From Hyphomicrobiales bacterium (lineage in GTDB: Bacteria; Pseudomonadota; Alphaproteobacteria; Rhizobiales; Rhizobiaceae): a stretch of DNA of 64,000 nt. Below the pieces are notes generated by a model, which ran no database searches, was not told the DNA's origin, and worked only from the letters and a program-made list of their open reading frames with translations. Below, piece by piece: positions 33,788 through 42,885 of this stretch (positions within the stretch are counted from its first letter, which is position 1; the number at the start of each line of letters is the position of its first letter). The translations under genes and the position numbers were made by a program. The stretch is from positions 186,001 through 250,000 of the forward strand of contig UCHV01000007.1 of assembly GCA_900472395.1 (NCBI GenBank), given 5' to 3'.

Positions 33788-34933
33788 ATGCCACAGACGA
33801 CACACACATCGACTTTGCGCTACGACCTCGCCCCTGATCCAGCGGCGAAGCAGGCTTTCGAGGAAACCTTCGAGGCCTATGCCGCCATGCTGGCCATGCT
33901 GGACGATCTCGCCTCCGAAAAAGGCGGCGCAAATCTCGTCACCTTGCACGAGCTTGCCTATGAAAGCGTACGGGAGCGCACCCACCTGCCGGCCCGGCTG
34001 GTAACGCTTGGCCTGCGCGATTTTGCCTCGAACCGCAACCATGCGGCAAAGCCGGATCGGCTGCCGTTGGACGACAAGCTTTTTGCCATCAAGGGCCCAT
34101 CCACGCTGACCATCGCAACCGTGCAGGGACGCATGTCGGTACCCTATGACGTTGCGGGTTATTCTGCCGGGGTATCCGGCATCTTTCCGGCGCAGCTCGT
34201 CGCGCAGAACGGCAGCTACCAGATCCACATCGGCGTCACAACGCACGCGAACCGAACGGAGAAGACGATCATGAGCAATGAAGGCATTCTTTCCCGCATG
34301 GGCCGACTCATCGCCGGAATGGCGAATGCGGCCGTCGACAAGGCCGAAGGCGTCAACAAGGTCGCCGTCGTGGAACAGGCGCTGCGCGAAATCGATGCCG
34401 CCGCCGAAGAAGCGCGCGCCGATCTCGGCAAGTCTCGCGCCGAGGAATACCGTATCCTGACGCGCCGCAACGAGATCGGTTCGGACCTGCAGGGGCTGGA
34501 CGAAAAGATCCGTACGGCGGTGTCCGCCGGCCGGGAGGATCTCGCCAAGGCCGGCGTCGCCCGTCAGATCGATCTTGAAGCGCAGCTTGCGGCACTCGAC
34601 AAGGCGCTTGCCAATGCCCGCGAACAATTGCTCGAAGGTCAGCAGGCGCTGCAAGCCGTGCTCGCCACCCGCCGCGAAGCCGAGGAAAAGCTGGCTGCGC
34701 TGAAGCGCAGTCTCGAGCAGTTCCCGGAATCCGGCGAGGATGGGCAAGCCCGAAAAAATCCGGCTGATGGTGCTGCCCGCGCTGCCGCCACGGTGTCGCG
34801 CCTGACCGGCGTTGCATCCGGCGATCATAAAGGTTCGGCCGAATTGGATGAGCTTGACCGCCTGCACCGCGAACAGGCCATTGAGGCACGTCTCGCCCAG
34901 TTCAAATCGAACCAGTCCTCCGGTCAGAACTGA
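33788..34933 (+). CDS. PspA/IM30-family protein with in-frame TnpB-like N-terminal domain
   Basis: From ATG 33788 the frame encodes 381 residues; an alternative GTG at 33740 would add 16 unconvincing residues. Residues about 162-381 are a full-length PspA/IM30: MSNEGILSRMGRLIAGM, then a long coiled coil with VEQALREIDAAAEEARADLG. PspA coats and repairs the inner membrane and signals envelope stress. Residues about 8-160 are not PspA. LRYDLAPDPAAKQAF, LHELAYESVRERTHLPARL and LDDKLFAIK...VQGRMSVPY match the N-terminal domain of TnpB/IS605 OrfB proteins (LHKLVYYEVREKFGLPAQL and DERILS...LEGRIxVP types). ATG 34271 has its own GGAG 9 bases upstream and would give a normal 220-residue PspA, so fusion and short form may both be made. 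It is the first gene of the pspA-yqiJ-yqiK operon, with the next gene 5 bp away. Confidence 0.85.
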   Translation: MPQTTHTSTLRYDLAPDPAAKQAFEETFEAYAAMLAMLDDLASEKGGANLVTLHELAYESVRERTHLPARLVTLGLRDFASNRNHAAKPDRLPLDDKLFAIKGPSTLTIATVQGRMSVPYDVAGYSAGVSGIFPAQLVAQNGSYQIHIGVTTHANRTEKTIMSNEGILSRMGRLIAGMANAAVDKAEGVNKVAVVEQALREIDAAAEEARADLGKSRAEEYRILTRRNEIGSDLQGLDEKIRTAVSAGREDLAKAGVARQIDLEAQLAALDKALANAREQLLEGQQALQAVLATRREAEEKLAALKRSLEQFPESGEDGQARKNPADGAARAAATVSRLTGVASGDHKGSAELDELDRLHREQAIEARLAQFKSNQSSGQN

Positions 34934-34938
34934 CGCCC

Positions 34939-35589
34939 ATGGACCTTTTTCTCGCCCCTCAGGCGGCACCTTTTGCTGTGGCCAGCATCATTCTCGTCAC
35001 CATCACGGTGCTCGAGATGGGCTGCCTGCTGATCGGTGTCTCGCTTAGCGAACTGGTGGACAAGGCAATGCCCGAGGGGCAGGGCGGCGGGCTTTCCGGC
35101 CTGATGTCCTGGGTCAATCGGGGTGGTGTGCCGGTTCTGGTCCTGCTGCTGATCCTTCTCGGCTTTTTCGCCATCAACGGTTTTGTGCTGCAGGCCGTGG
35201 CGAAGGCAATCTTCACGCCGCTGCCGGCACTCCTCGCCTCGATCCCGGCATTCGTCCTTGCCGTGCCGCAGTCGCGCTGGGCATCGGGCCTCATCTCGCG
35301 CATCGTCCCGCGTGATGAAACCTATGTCATCGATCCGGCCGATTTCGTCGGCCGGCTTGCCGAAGTCACCGTGGGCCCGCTCGATCAGGGCTTGCCTGGC
35401 AGGGTGCGTCTCAAGGATCGCCACGGCAACTGGCACACACTGCGCGCTCGCGCCGCGGCCGATGCCGACGCCATTGCAATCGGGCAGCAAGTCCTGCTCG
35501 TCGATCAGATTTCAAACGTTTTCATTGCCATCGTTGCGCCGCAGGACCTCGCCGCTGCGCCGAACCCAACCTCTACGGAGCTTCCATGA
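34939..35589 (+). CDS. yqiJ: YqiJ-family inner-membrane protein with OB-fold domain
   Basis: The product has 216 residues. Membrane helices lie at about 12-34 (AVASIILVTITVLEMGCLLIG), 62-82 (VPVLVLLLILLGFFAING) and 90-112. A soluble C-terminal region (about 125-205) has the YVIDPADFVGRLAEVTVGPL start typical of NfeD/YqiJ OB folds. Proteins of this kind partner flotillins. The start follows the pspA stop by 5 bp, and its TGA overlaps the flotillin ATG by 4 bp, so all three are co-translated. The OB domain probably contacts the flotillin, as in NfeD-flotillin pairs (family knowledge). Confidence 0.85.
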   Translation: MDLFLAPQAAPFAVASIILVTITVLEMGCLLIGVSLSELVDKAMPEGQGGGLSGLMSWVNRGGVPVLVLLLILLGFFAINGFVLQAVAKAIFTPLPALLASIPAFVLAVPQSRWASGLISRIVPRDETYVIDPADFVGRLAEVTVGPLDQGLPGRVRLKDRHGNWHTLRARAAADADAIAIGQQVLLVDQISNVFIAIVAPQDLAAAPNPTSTELP

Positions 35590-37304
35590 TATACGATCTG
35601 TTATTGCCTGCCGGCATCGGCCTTGTCGCGATTTTCGGCATCGCCTTCGTCGTCGCCTCGCTTTACACCCGCTCCAGCCGCGACGAAGCCTATGTGCGCA
35701 CCGGTCTCGGCGGCCAGAAGGTCGTTCTCGATGGCGGTTCCGTCGTGCTGCCGATCTTCCACTCCATCGCCCGCGTCAACCTGAAGACGCTGCGCCTCGA
35801 AGTCCGTCGCGGCGAAGGTGATGCTCTCATCACCAAGGACCGCATGCGCGTCGATATCGGCGCCGAGTTTTATGTCCGCGTCAAGCCGGATGCGTCTTCC
35901 ATCGCGCTCGCCGCCCAGACGCTGGGTGACCGCACCAATGATGCCGAACAGCTGCGTATCCTCATCGAAGCGAAATTCGTCGATGGCCTGCGCTCGGTGG
36001 CTGCCACGATGAACCTCGATGCCCTGCAGGAGCAGCGCATGGATTTCGTCAAGGCCGTGCAGGAGGCCGTTGGCTCTGACCTGCAATCGAACGGTCTCGA
36101 ACTGGAATCGGTATCGCTGACCCGTCTCGACCAGACCGATATCAAGCATTTCAACGCCAACAACTTCTTCGATGCCCAAGGCCTCGCCACGCTGACGCGC
36201 ATCACCGAGGCGCGGAAGAAGGAACGCAACGAGATCGTTCGCGATACCGAAGTTGCGATCGCCCAGAAGGATCTGGAAGCCCGCCAGCAGTCGCTGACGA
36301 TAGAGCGCACCAAGCGCGAGGCGGAACTGAACCAGGAACGCGACGTCGCCAACAAGTCGGCTGCGACCCGCGCCGAAACCGCCCAGCAGGAACAGGCCGC
36401 CAAGCGCGCCGAGGAAGAGGCGCGCATCGCTTCCGAACAGGCCATTGCCGAGCGCGAAGCCGCGGCCAAGCAGGCCCGAGAAAGCGCCAATATCGACGCC
36501 ACCCGTGCCGTTCAGCAGCGCGATACCGAAGCCCGTCGCGACCTGCAGATCGTCACGCAGGAAAGCGCCATCGCGGTTGCCAACAAGAGCCGTGAGGAAT
36601 CGGAATCCAAGGCACGCGCCGAAGAGGCCCGCGCGCTTGCCATCGCGGCCGAAGAAAAGGTGTCGACCGCCAAGGCCGTCGAGATCGCCGAACGTGAGCG
36701 CCAGATCGCCATTATCGACGCTCGCAAGAAGGCCGAAACCGAAGCGACTGCCGTCACGGTCGGTGCAGAAGCCGAAAAGCAGGCGGCCGTCGACCAGGCC
36801 GATGCCATCAAGACGCTCGCCGTCGCCGAAGCCGATGCCGCGATCATCCGCGCCAAGGGTGTGCTTGAAACCGGCAAGGCCGAAGCCGAAAGCGAAGCCC
36901 TGCTCAACGAAGCCCGCAACCGCCTCAGCGCCGCCATCATCGATTACGAGATCCTGCGCGAACGTATCCGCATCATCCCGCAGGCGCTGGCGGAAGCCGT
37001 CAAGCCGATCGAGAAGATCTCCGACATCCGCATCTTCGATACCGGCGGCATGCTGGGCCGTGGCGGCGAAGGCGGCGGTTCCGGCGTCGGTCTCGGTGAA
37101 GGTCTTGCCGGTCAGCTCCTGAGCTATCAGGCCAACAAGCCGGTCCTCGACCAGCTTCTCAAGGAAGCCGGCTTTACCGGTGAAAACGCCATCGCCTCGC
37201 TGATGGGCGACCTGCAGCCGCCGGCAAAACCGAAGACGGTCACGGCTCCTCCGGTCGCGGCGAAGCCGACCGACGGTATCGCCAAGGGACCGCAGTCCGG
37301 ATAA
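35586..37304 (+). CDS. yqiK: Flotillin (YqiK family)
   Basis: The product has 572 residues. One membrane helix lies at about 8-28 (GIGLVAIFGIAFVVASL). A band-7/SPFH domain follows at about 35-200 (VRTGLGGQKVVLDGG, RMRVDIGAEFYVRVKP). A very long EAR-rich coiled coil spans about 210-440, with many AEA/EAE and ERxRE blocks. The C-terminus is Gly-rich with GGEGGGSGVGLGEG and an Ala/Pro tail. Flotillins organise membrane microdomains and support large membrane complexes. ATG overlap with yqiJ shows coupling. It is followed by a strong terminator. Being next to the giant-exoprotein locus may be coincidental or may reflect envelope load from export (inference). Confidence 0.92.
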   Translation: MIYDLLLPAGIGLVAIFGIAFVVASLYTRSSRDEAYVRTGLGGQKVVLDGGSVVLPIFHSIARVNLKTLRLEVRRGEGDALITKDRMRVDIGAEFYVRVKPDASSIALAAQTLGDRTNDAEQLRILIEAKFVDGLRSVAATMNLDALQEQRMDFVKAVQEAVGSDLQSNGLELESVSLTRLDQTDIKHFNANNFFDAQGLATLTRITEARKKERNEIVRDTEVAIAQKDLEARQQSLTIERTKREAELNQERDVANKSAATRAETAQQEQAAKRAEEEARIASEQAIAEREAAAKQARESANIDATRAVQQRDTEARRDLQIVTQESAIAVANKSREESESKARAEEARALAIAAEEKVSTAKAVEIAERERQIAIIDARKKAETEATAVTVGAEAEKQAAVDQADAIKTLAVAEADAAIIRAKGVLETGKAEAESEALLNEARNRLSAAIIDYEILRERIRIIPQALAEAVKPIEKISDIRIFDTGGMLGRGGEGGGSGVGLGEGLAGQLLSYQANKPVLDQLLKEAGFTGENAIASLMGDLQPPAKPKTVTAPPVAAKPTDGIAKGPQSG

Positions 37305-37326
37305 CGGTTGATAGGAAAATAACAAC

Positions 37327-37353
37327 GAAAAGGGCGGATTATCCGCCCTTTTC
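37327..37353. terminator. Bidirectional intrinsic terminator after the flotillin gene
   Basis: A near-perfect inverted repeat (GAAAAGGGCGGAT, one-base centre, ATCCGCCCTTTTC) lies between the convergent flotillin and histidine kinase genes. The outer A/T tracts give a U-run in either direction. Confidence 0.85.
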
Positions 37354-37458
37354 TGTCGATATCGGTATGGTCGCAACGTCTGGAATGGGTATCTTGATCA
37401 TGCCGCGCGGCACAGTCACTATGCGCAGGCGGCGGTCCGTCATTGCGGTCGGATGTTG

Positions 37459-38697
37459 TTATTCGGCGCCTTGAAGTTCGCACAGCGGCGCACTGATCTC
37501 GCAGACCAGACCGGTGCGGTTATAGGCCACGACAACACCGCCCGAACCGCCCAATCCGGCACTGATCAGCCGTGACCCGAAACCCTTGCCGGCCGGTTTC
37601 ACGACTTCAGGGCCCTTGGATTCCCGCCAGGTCATTCGCAGAATGTCGCCTTCGGGCGTCTCTTCTGCACGCCAGGAAAGGTCCACCTTGCCGGCTCCCA
37701 GCGAAAGCGCGCCGTATTTCAGCGCATTCGTCGTCAGTTCGTGCAGCAGCAGGGCCACACTGAGCGAAGCCTTCGATCCGATGGTAATGTCGGGGCCGTG
37801 GATGCGCACCCGGCCCGATACGCCCGCGCTATTGACCGCCGCATGCGCGACCTGGCCGAGAAGCGTCGATTGCCAGTCCGACTGGAGCAGGATGTCGTGG
37901 GCCGAACTTAGCGCCATCAGCCGCTGTTGCAGGCTCTGTACCAGCAGTGGATCGCTCGATCGCCGCAGCGAATGGGTGGTGATGGCAGAAACCATGGCGA
38001 ACAGGTTCTTCACCCGATGCGCCAGCTCGCCGGTCAGGAGGTTCTGCTGTTTCTCCGTTTCGCGCAGCACGTCGACGGTGTGCTGCAATTCCTTCTCCCG
38101 CTCGCGCAGCGTTTCCTCGCGCAGGGTGCGCTCCAGAAGGTCGGCGGCCTGGCGCGCGATGATGTCCAGCAGGTAGAGATCACGCTCGGAAGGTTGATGC
38201 GGCTTGCTCCAATGGGTGGAAATCATGCCGAGAAGCGATCCGTCGCGAGAGCGCAGCGGCGTCGTCTGGGCCGAACGGATGCCGGCGCGGCGAAACGCCA
38301 GCAGATCCTCAGTGTCCTGGATTTCGTCCCAGCATTCGAAATCGGGGATGATCGCCCGGTTGCCGGATTTAAGCGCTGCGGTGCAACTGCTGTGTGCGGT
38401 GGGGCTTACCCATTCCCATACCGTCTTGTCCTGCGGGCTGAGCCCGCGCGAAACCAGCAATTCCAGCCCTGAGACAGTGCCGTCTTCCGATTGGCGAAGC
38501 AATTGCATCGTGCCGAACTGCGACCCGGTAATGGCAACGGCGGCATCGACGATCTTGCCGTAAAGCGCAGCGAGGTCCTGCTCACCGATCAGATCCATGC
38601 TGATCGTGTGCAGCATGTGCAGGTCCGACATCGCAACCTGGCCGGCATCGGCTGAAACCGGCGGCGTTGAATTGGTAACGATGTGCAGGACTGTCAT
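37459..38697 (-). CDS. GAF-domain HWE-family sensor histidine kinase
   Basis: The product has 412 residues and is soluble. A GAF domain covers about 35-190 (ITGSQFGTMQLLRQ, WVSPTAHSSCTAALKSG, TPLRSRDGSLLGMISTHW). A coiled linker with TLREREKELQ follows, then the phosphoacceptor box ELAHRVKNLFAMVSA (His227). The N box HELTTNALKYGAL carries the extra His, and the W-x-E in MTWRESKGP is diagnostic for HWE kinases, which are common in Rhizobiales. GFGSRLI marks the G2 box. No linked response regulator is visible, so it is an orphan kinase in this window. It reads toward the flotillin terminator and is transcribed from its own 293-bp upstream region. The signal is unknown; GAF domains bind small ligands, tetrapyrroles or cyclic nucleotides. 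Confidence 0.9.
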   Translation of the reverse strand: MTVLHIVTNSTPPVSADAGQVAMSDLHMLHTISMDLIGEQDLAALYGKIVDAAVAITGSQFGTMQLLRQSEDGTVSGLELLVSRGLSPQDKTVWEWVSPTAHSSCTAALKSGNRAIIPDFECWDEIQDTEDLLAFRRAGIRSAQTTPLRSRDGSLLGMISTHWSKPHQPSERDLYLLDIIARQAADLLERTLREETLREREKELQHTVDVLRETEKQQNLLTGELAHRVKNLFAMVSAITTHSLRRSSDPLLVQSLQQRLMALSSAHDILLQSDWQSTLLGQVAHAAVNSAGVSGRVRIHGPDITIGSKASLSVALLLHELTTNALKYGALSLGAGKVDLSWRAEETPEGDILRMTWRESKGPEVVKPAGKGFGSRLISAGLGGSGGVVVAYNRTGLVCEISAPLCELQGAE

Positions 38698-38990
38698 GGA
38701 GCCACCTGTTCGAATTCGAGGGGTGCGCGAGAATGGCGCGACCCCGATATTGTCCGGATGAGGTCACTGCGACGAACCGTTTCCGCACCCTTGGGATAAT
38801 TACCCTTCGATAGAAAAGTTTAAAGCCCCTCCGCCATCCTCCGGTGAAATTTTCCGGGGCAGGTTGTTTCTCGGGCAGGCCTTGCGTCAGCCCGAGAATT
38901 CAACTCGAATTTCGGGCCGATGCGTGGTTCTCAAAGGCGTGAAACGTTCTGTGCGCATCCATCCGCACGCAGAACGCCCCGCCAGTGCCC

Positions 38991-40175
38991 TCATGCGTCC
39001 AGATAACGCTCGGCCAGACGCGCCCACATGGCCGAACCGGTGGTCAGGCTTCCGTCGTTGAAATCGTACTTCGACGAGTGAAGAATGGCCGAATCCTTGC
39101 CGTTGCCCAGACGCAGAAAGCTGCCGGGGCGGTGGTGGAGGAAATAGGCGAAGTCCTCGCTGCCGGGAATCGGCGGGCAGGTGGAGACGTTTTCGTCGCC
39201 GACAAGCTCCCGCGCCACTTCGTTCGCAAAGGCTGTTTCCGCTTCAGAGTTCATCACCACCGGATAGCCGTATTCGTATTCGATCTCGGCGGTCGCGCCA
39301 TGGCCTTCCGCCACACTTGTCGTCAGCTTGCGGATGCGCTCTTCCATAAGCTCAGCGATGGCCGGATCGAAATAGCGCACGCTCATCGAAATCTCGGCAG
39401 TGTTCGGGATGACATTGGATGCCTTGCCCGCATGGATGGTGCTGACCGTCACGACGGCCGTCTGGGTCGGATCGACATTGCGCGACACGATGGATTGCAG
39501 CGTCACCACGAGATTGCAGGCAATCAGAACCGGATCGATGGTGAGATGCGGACGCGAAGCGTGACCGCCCTTGCCGTGAATGGTGATCTTCACCGTATTG
39601 CCGCCCGCCATGATGGCGCCCGGGCGGGTCAAAAGCGCGCCTGCCGGCATGCCCGGATGGTTGTGCAGGCCAAAAATGGCATCGATCGGAAAACGCTCGA
39701 ACAGGCCGTCGGCGATCATCTTTTGCGCGCCGCTGTCCTTGCCGGCCTCCTCTGCAGGCTGGAAGATCAGCGTCACCGTGCCGTTGAAACGCTTGGTGCG
39801 CGCCAGATATTCGGCGGCGCCGAGCAGCATGGTCGTGTGGCCGTCATGGCCGCAGGCGTGCATCTTGCCGGGCACGGTGCTGGCGTAGGATGCGCCGGTT
39901 TCTTCCGTGATCGGCAGCGCGTCCATGTCGGCGCGGATGCCGATGCTCTTGGTGCCGGTACCGTTTTTGAGCGTCGCGACGACACCATGGCCGCCGACAT
40001 TGCGGGTCACGTCATAACCCCAGCCTTCCAGCTTGTCGGCCACGTAACGGGCGGTTGCAGCCTCTTCGAAGGAAAGTTCCGGGTTGGCGTGCAGATGCTG
40101 GCGGGTCGCCTTCAACTCGGCTTCCATCGCATCGAAATCGGCAACGCGGGCGTAAAGATTGTCTTGAGTTGGCAT
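38991..40175 (-). CDS. M20-family amidohydrolase (hippurate hydrolase/N-acyl amino acid hydrolase type)
   Basis: The product has 394 residues, normal for the family. Metal ligands are visible: ACGHDGH (Cys108, His110), QPAEEAG (Glu142/Glu143), GLHNHPGMPAG (His171, His173) and the C-terminal GSEDFAYF. Other hallmarks are RADMDALPI and GKGGHASRPH (dimerisation domain). Enzymes of this type remove acyl groups from N-acyl amino acids, hippurate or auxin conjugates; the exact substrate cannot be read from sequence. It lies downstream of the ABC transporter genes in the same direction but beyond a strong terminator, so it is probably transcribed by read-through or its own promoter. Context suggests it cleaves what the importer brings in. 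Confidence 0.9.
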   Translation of the reverse strand: MPTQDNLYARVADFDAMEAELKATRQHLHANPELSFEEAATARYVADKLEGWGYDVTRNVGGHGVVATLKNGTGTKSIGIRADMDALPITEETGASYASTVPGKMHACGHDGHTTMLLGAAEYLARTKRFNGTVTLIFQPAEEAGKDSGAQKMIADGLFERFPIDAIFGLHNHPGMPAGALLTRPGAIMAGGNTVKITIHGKGGHASRPHLTIDPVLIACNLVVTLQSIVSRNVDPTQTAVVTVSTIHAGKASNVIPNTAEISMSVRYFDPAIAELMEERIRKLTTSVAEGHGATAEIEYEYGYPVVMNSEAETAFANEVARELVGDENVSTCPPIPGSEDFAYFLHHRPGSFLRLGNGKDSAILHSSKYDFNDGSLTTGSAMWARLAERYLDA

Positions 40176-40202
40176 GAAGGTATCCAGACTTCTTGGATTT
40201 CG

Positions 40203-40232
40203 AAAAAAAAGACCCCGGCCTTTCGGCCGGGG
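40203..40232 (-). terminator. Strong rho-independent terminator of the ABC transporter operon
   Basis: On the minus strand CCCCGGCC, GAAA loop, GGCCGGGG is followed by eight T residues (40210 down to 40203). It lies between the ATPase gene stop (40250) and the amidohydrolase start (40175). Confidence 0.9.
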
Positions 40233-40249
40233 CAGTCGGGGAGGGTGGT

Positions 40250-41029
40250 TTACAGGAAGCGCGACAGGAAAGCCTGCGTGCGCGGATGCTGCGGGTTGCC
40301 GATCACATCTTCCGGCTTGCCCTGTTCCACGATCACACCGCCATCCATGAACACCACGCGGTCGGCGGCTTCCCTGGCGAAACCGATCTCGTGGGTGACG
40401 ACGATCATGGTCAGGCCCTGTTTTGCCAGATCCTTCATCGTCGCCAGCACTTCGCCGACAAGTTCCGGATCGAGCGCCGATGTCGGCTCATCGAACAGCA
40501 TCAGTTTCGGCTTGATCGCCAAGGCCCGGGCAATCGCCACGCGCTGCTGCTGGCCGCCGGAAAGCTGGCGCGGATAATTATCCGCCTTTTCCGAAAGGCC
40601 GACACGCTTCAAAAGCTGCCGGGCGTTTTCAATCGCGTCCTTGCGGCTTTCACCGTGAACGCCGACCGGCGCCTCGATGATGTTCTGCAGCACCGTCATA
40701 TGCGGATAAAGATTGAACTGCTGGAACACCATGCCGATCTTGCGGCGCTGGCGGGCGATGCCATTGGGCGTCAGCTTTTCCAGCCGGTCGTTCTTTACCC
40801 GGTAACCGATCTGCTCGCCATCCACCTCGATGAAACCCTTCTGGATCGTCTCGAGGTGATTGATACAGCGCAGGAAGGTCGATTTTCCGGAACCGGACGG
40901 GCCCAGGATCACGACGACTTCACCGGGCGTGACGTCAAGATCGATGCCTTTCAGCACTTCGAGCTGATCGAAAGCCTTGTGGACGTTGCGAGCCTGAACG
41001 AGAGGCTTTGCATCAACAATCGGGGTCAA
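40250..41029 (-). CDS. Amino-acid-type ABC transporter ATP-binding protein
   Basis: The product has 259 residues. Walker A is GPSGSGKST (43-51), Q-loop [10 protein letters not shown] (101-110), signature LSGGQ (156-160), Walker B LMLFDEP (177-182) and the switch His in [10 protein letters not shown]. The sequence is typical of the GlnQ/HisP polar-amino-acid group. It drives import across the inner membrane with the permease encoded immediately upstream, whose stop overlaps this start by 4 bp. Last gene before the terminator at 40203-40232. Confidence 0.95.
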   Translation of the reverse strand: MTPIVDAKPLVQARNVHKAFDQLEVLKGIDLDVTPGEVVVILGPSGSGKSTFLRCINHLETIQKGFIEVDGEQIGYRVKNDRLEKLTPNGIARQRRKIGMVFQQFNLYPHMTVLQNIIEAPVGVHGESRKDAIENARQLLKRVGLSEKADNYPRQLSGGQQQRVAIARALAIKPKLMLFDEPTSALDPELVGEVLATMKDLAKQGLTMIVVTHEIGFAREAADRVVFMDGGVIVEQGKPEDVIGNPQHPRTQAFLSRFL

Positions 41030-41952
41030 TGGCTGGCCTCCTCGGTAACGGCCGCTGGTTTGGCGGCACCGGCATTGCGGCGGTCGCTGCGGCCGTAATA
41101 GGCTTCGATATAGCTCTGGCCGATATTCAGAACCGAGGTGATCAGCAGATACCAGATGACCGCAACCATAAGCATCGGCACGATCTCGAACGTGCGGTTA
41201 TAGATCGACTGAACCGAATAGAGCAGGTCGGCCATGGCGATAACGCTGACGAGCGAGGTCGCCTTGATCATGCTGATCAGCTGGTTGCCGGTCGGCGGCA
41301 CGATGGAACGCATCGCCTGCGGGATGATGATGCGACGAAGCGCGCGCGCCTTGGTCATGCCGAAAGCCTGTGCGGTTTCCGCCTGCCCGCGTTCGACGGA
41401 CAGAAGGCCGCCACGGATGATTTCCGCCATATAGGCCGCTTCGTTGAGCGCGAGGCCGACAATCGCCGCCGTCATCGGCGTGATCACCGCATTGGTATCC
41501 CAGCTGGCAAGCGTCGGCCCGAACGGGATGGCGATCGACAGGTTCGGGAACAGCGTCGACATGTTGTACCAGAAGATCAGCTGGACCAAGAGCGGCGTGC
41601 CGCGGAAGAACCAGATGAACAGCGAGGCAAAACCGCTCGCCAGCCTGTCATCGGACATGCGCATGATGGCGATGATCAGGCCGAGCGCCACACCGAGGAT
41701 CATGGCGACGACGGTGAGGCCGAGGCTGACGTAAAGGCCGCTCAGCACGGTCGGGTCGAAGAAATACTGGGCAACGACCGGCCAGCCGAAATTCTCGTTA
41801 TTGGCAACGATCCAGCCGAAATCGACGACGAGAATGGTCACGATCAGCCAGAGCGCAAGACGCCCGTAACGGAACGGCGCGTGGGCGGTCGCCACATCGC
41901 GGAAATCCGCAGCGCCCGAAGGCGCTGCTCGTGGTGAAGGGTTCGTGCTCAT
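41026..41952 (-). CDS. Amino-acid-type ABC transporter permease
   Basis: The product has 308 residues. The N-terminal 35 are polar with [11 protein letters not shown], then about six membrane helices. The EAA loop reads [25 protein letters not shown] and is followed by the [13 protein letters not shown] segment of HisM/GlnP-type permeases. It overlaps both neighbours by 4 bp (ATGA), so the binding protein, permease and ATPase are translated together. A single permease gene suggests a homodimeric channel. Confidence 0.94.
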   Translation of the reverse strand: MSTNPSPRAAPSGAADFRDVATAHAPFRYGRLALWLIVTILVVDFGWIVANNENFGWPVVAQYFFDPTVLSGLYVSLGLTVVAMILGVALGLIIAIMRMSDDRLASGFASLFIWFFRGTPLLVQLIFWYNMSTLFPNLSIAIPFGPTLASWDTNAVITPMTAAIVGLALNEAAYMAEIIRGGLLSVERGQAETAQAFGMTKARALRRIIIPQAMRSIVPPTGNQLISMIKATSLVSVIAMADLLYSVQSIYNRTFEIVPMLMVAVIWYLLITSVLNIGQSYIEAYYGRSDRRNAGAAKPAAVTEEASH

Positions 41953-42836
41953 TTCGGCAGCTGCCCACCGAGGTTGATGCCCGGCTCCTTGAGCATGTTG
42001 TTCTCAAGTCCCCACTTTTTCATGATGGTCGCATAGGTGCCGTTATCCATCAGAACCTTGACGGCATCCTTCAGGAGCGGGCCGAGCGGCGAGCCCTTCG
42101 GCACGACGGCGCCCTGATACAGGCTGTCGAAACCGTTCTTTTCACCCACGCCGGTCAGTTCCAGCTGGCCGTTTGCCTGGGAAACGAAATAGGTCAGCGG
42201 TGCCTGCGAGGAGAAGAAGGCATCGGCGCGCTTGGAGCGGACAGACAGGATAGACGCCGGCTGGTCGGTGTAGGATTGTACTTCGACCGCGGACTTGCCG
42301 TCGGTCTTGCACTTTTCGGACTGCGCCTGGATCACGCGTTCGGCCGAACCGCCGGCCATGACGGCAATGCGCTGGCCACAGGCGGTGTCGAGCGAGGTGA
42401 TGCCCTTCGGGTTGCCCTTCTGAACGGCGAAGACCACGAATTCCTGAACCCAATCCACGAAGTCGTTGGCTTCTTCGCGGCTCTTGAAATCGCCGACCGG
42501 GCCGAATGCGAACTGGTAGCGGTTGGAGTTGACGCCGGCCAGCAGCGCCGGCAGGCCGCCGACGGTTGCGTGGTCGATCTTCACGCCGAGAACCTGGCCG
42601 AGCGCGTCGGTGAGGTCGGCACTGGCGCCGGTCATTTCCGTGCCGGTGACGATTTCATAGGGCGGGAAGGAGCCGTTGTTGACCGAAGTCATCTTGCCGG
42701 CGGCCTTGATGTCGGCCGGCAGACGGTCATTCAGCTCCTTGACCATTTCCAGCTTGATGGAAGCGTCCTGCGCTTTCGCGACGCCGGCAAGTGTGACGCC
42801 GGCTATAGCCAAGGCGATGAGTTTCTTATGCGACAT
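41949..42836 (-). CDS. Periplasmic amino-acid-type substrate-binding protein
   Basis: I choose the ATG at 42836 (MSHKKLIALAIAGVTLAGV, cleavage after AKA-Q) because GGGGA lies 6 bases upstream; the longer frame adds 27 residues that would spoil the signal peptide. This gives 295 residues. The type-2 periplasmic binding fold shows NGSFPPYEIVTGTEMTGASADL and later DSLYQGAVVPKGSPLGPLLKDAVKVLM, typical of family 3 solute-binding proteins. Ligand identity is unknown; Asp/Thr/Ser-rich contacts fit an amino acid or derivative. It is the first component of the importer, 49 bp downstream of the dihydroxyphthalate-decarboxylase-like gene. Confidence 0.92.
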   Translation of the reverse strand: MSHKKLIALAIAGVTLAGVAKAQDASIKLEMVKELNDRLPADIKAAGKMTSVNNGSFPPYEIVTGTEMTGASADLTDALGQVLGVKIDHATVGGLPALLAGVNSNRYQFAFGPVGDFKSREEANDFVDWVQEFVVFAVQKGNPKGITSLDTACGQRIAVMAGGSAERVIQAQSEKCKTDGKSAVEVQSYTDQPASILSVRSKRADAFFSSQAPLTYFVSQANGQLELTGVGEKNGFDSLYQGAVVPKGSPLGPLLKDAVKVLMDNGTYATIMKKWGLENNMLKEPGINLGGQLPK

Positions 42837-42885
42837 GGTCATTCCCCTTTGTTTTGCAAAGCTAGTTTCTTGAGAGGCTAAGAAT

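Noticed and set aside
33746..34969. A 407-codon minus-strand frame opposite the pspA-like gene
   Set aside because: Its existence weakens the argument that lack of stops alone proves the TnpB-like extension, but its sequence shows no domain, whereas the plus frame matches TnpB and PspA patterns.
35601..37376. A 591-codon minus-strand frame opposite the flotillin gene
   Set aside because: Gly/Leu/Phe-rich reverse reading of the EAR-rich coiled coil; the flotillin strand has clear SPFH and coiled-coil domains.
38873..38896. Hairpin TCTCGGGC...GCCCGAGA downstream of the amidohydrolase gene considered as its terminator
   Set aside because: No T-run follows on the minus strand; it lies about 100 bp past the stop, so termination there is unproven.
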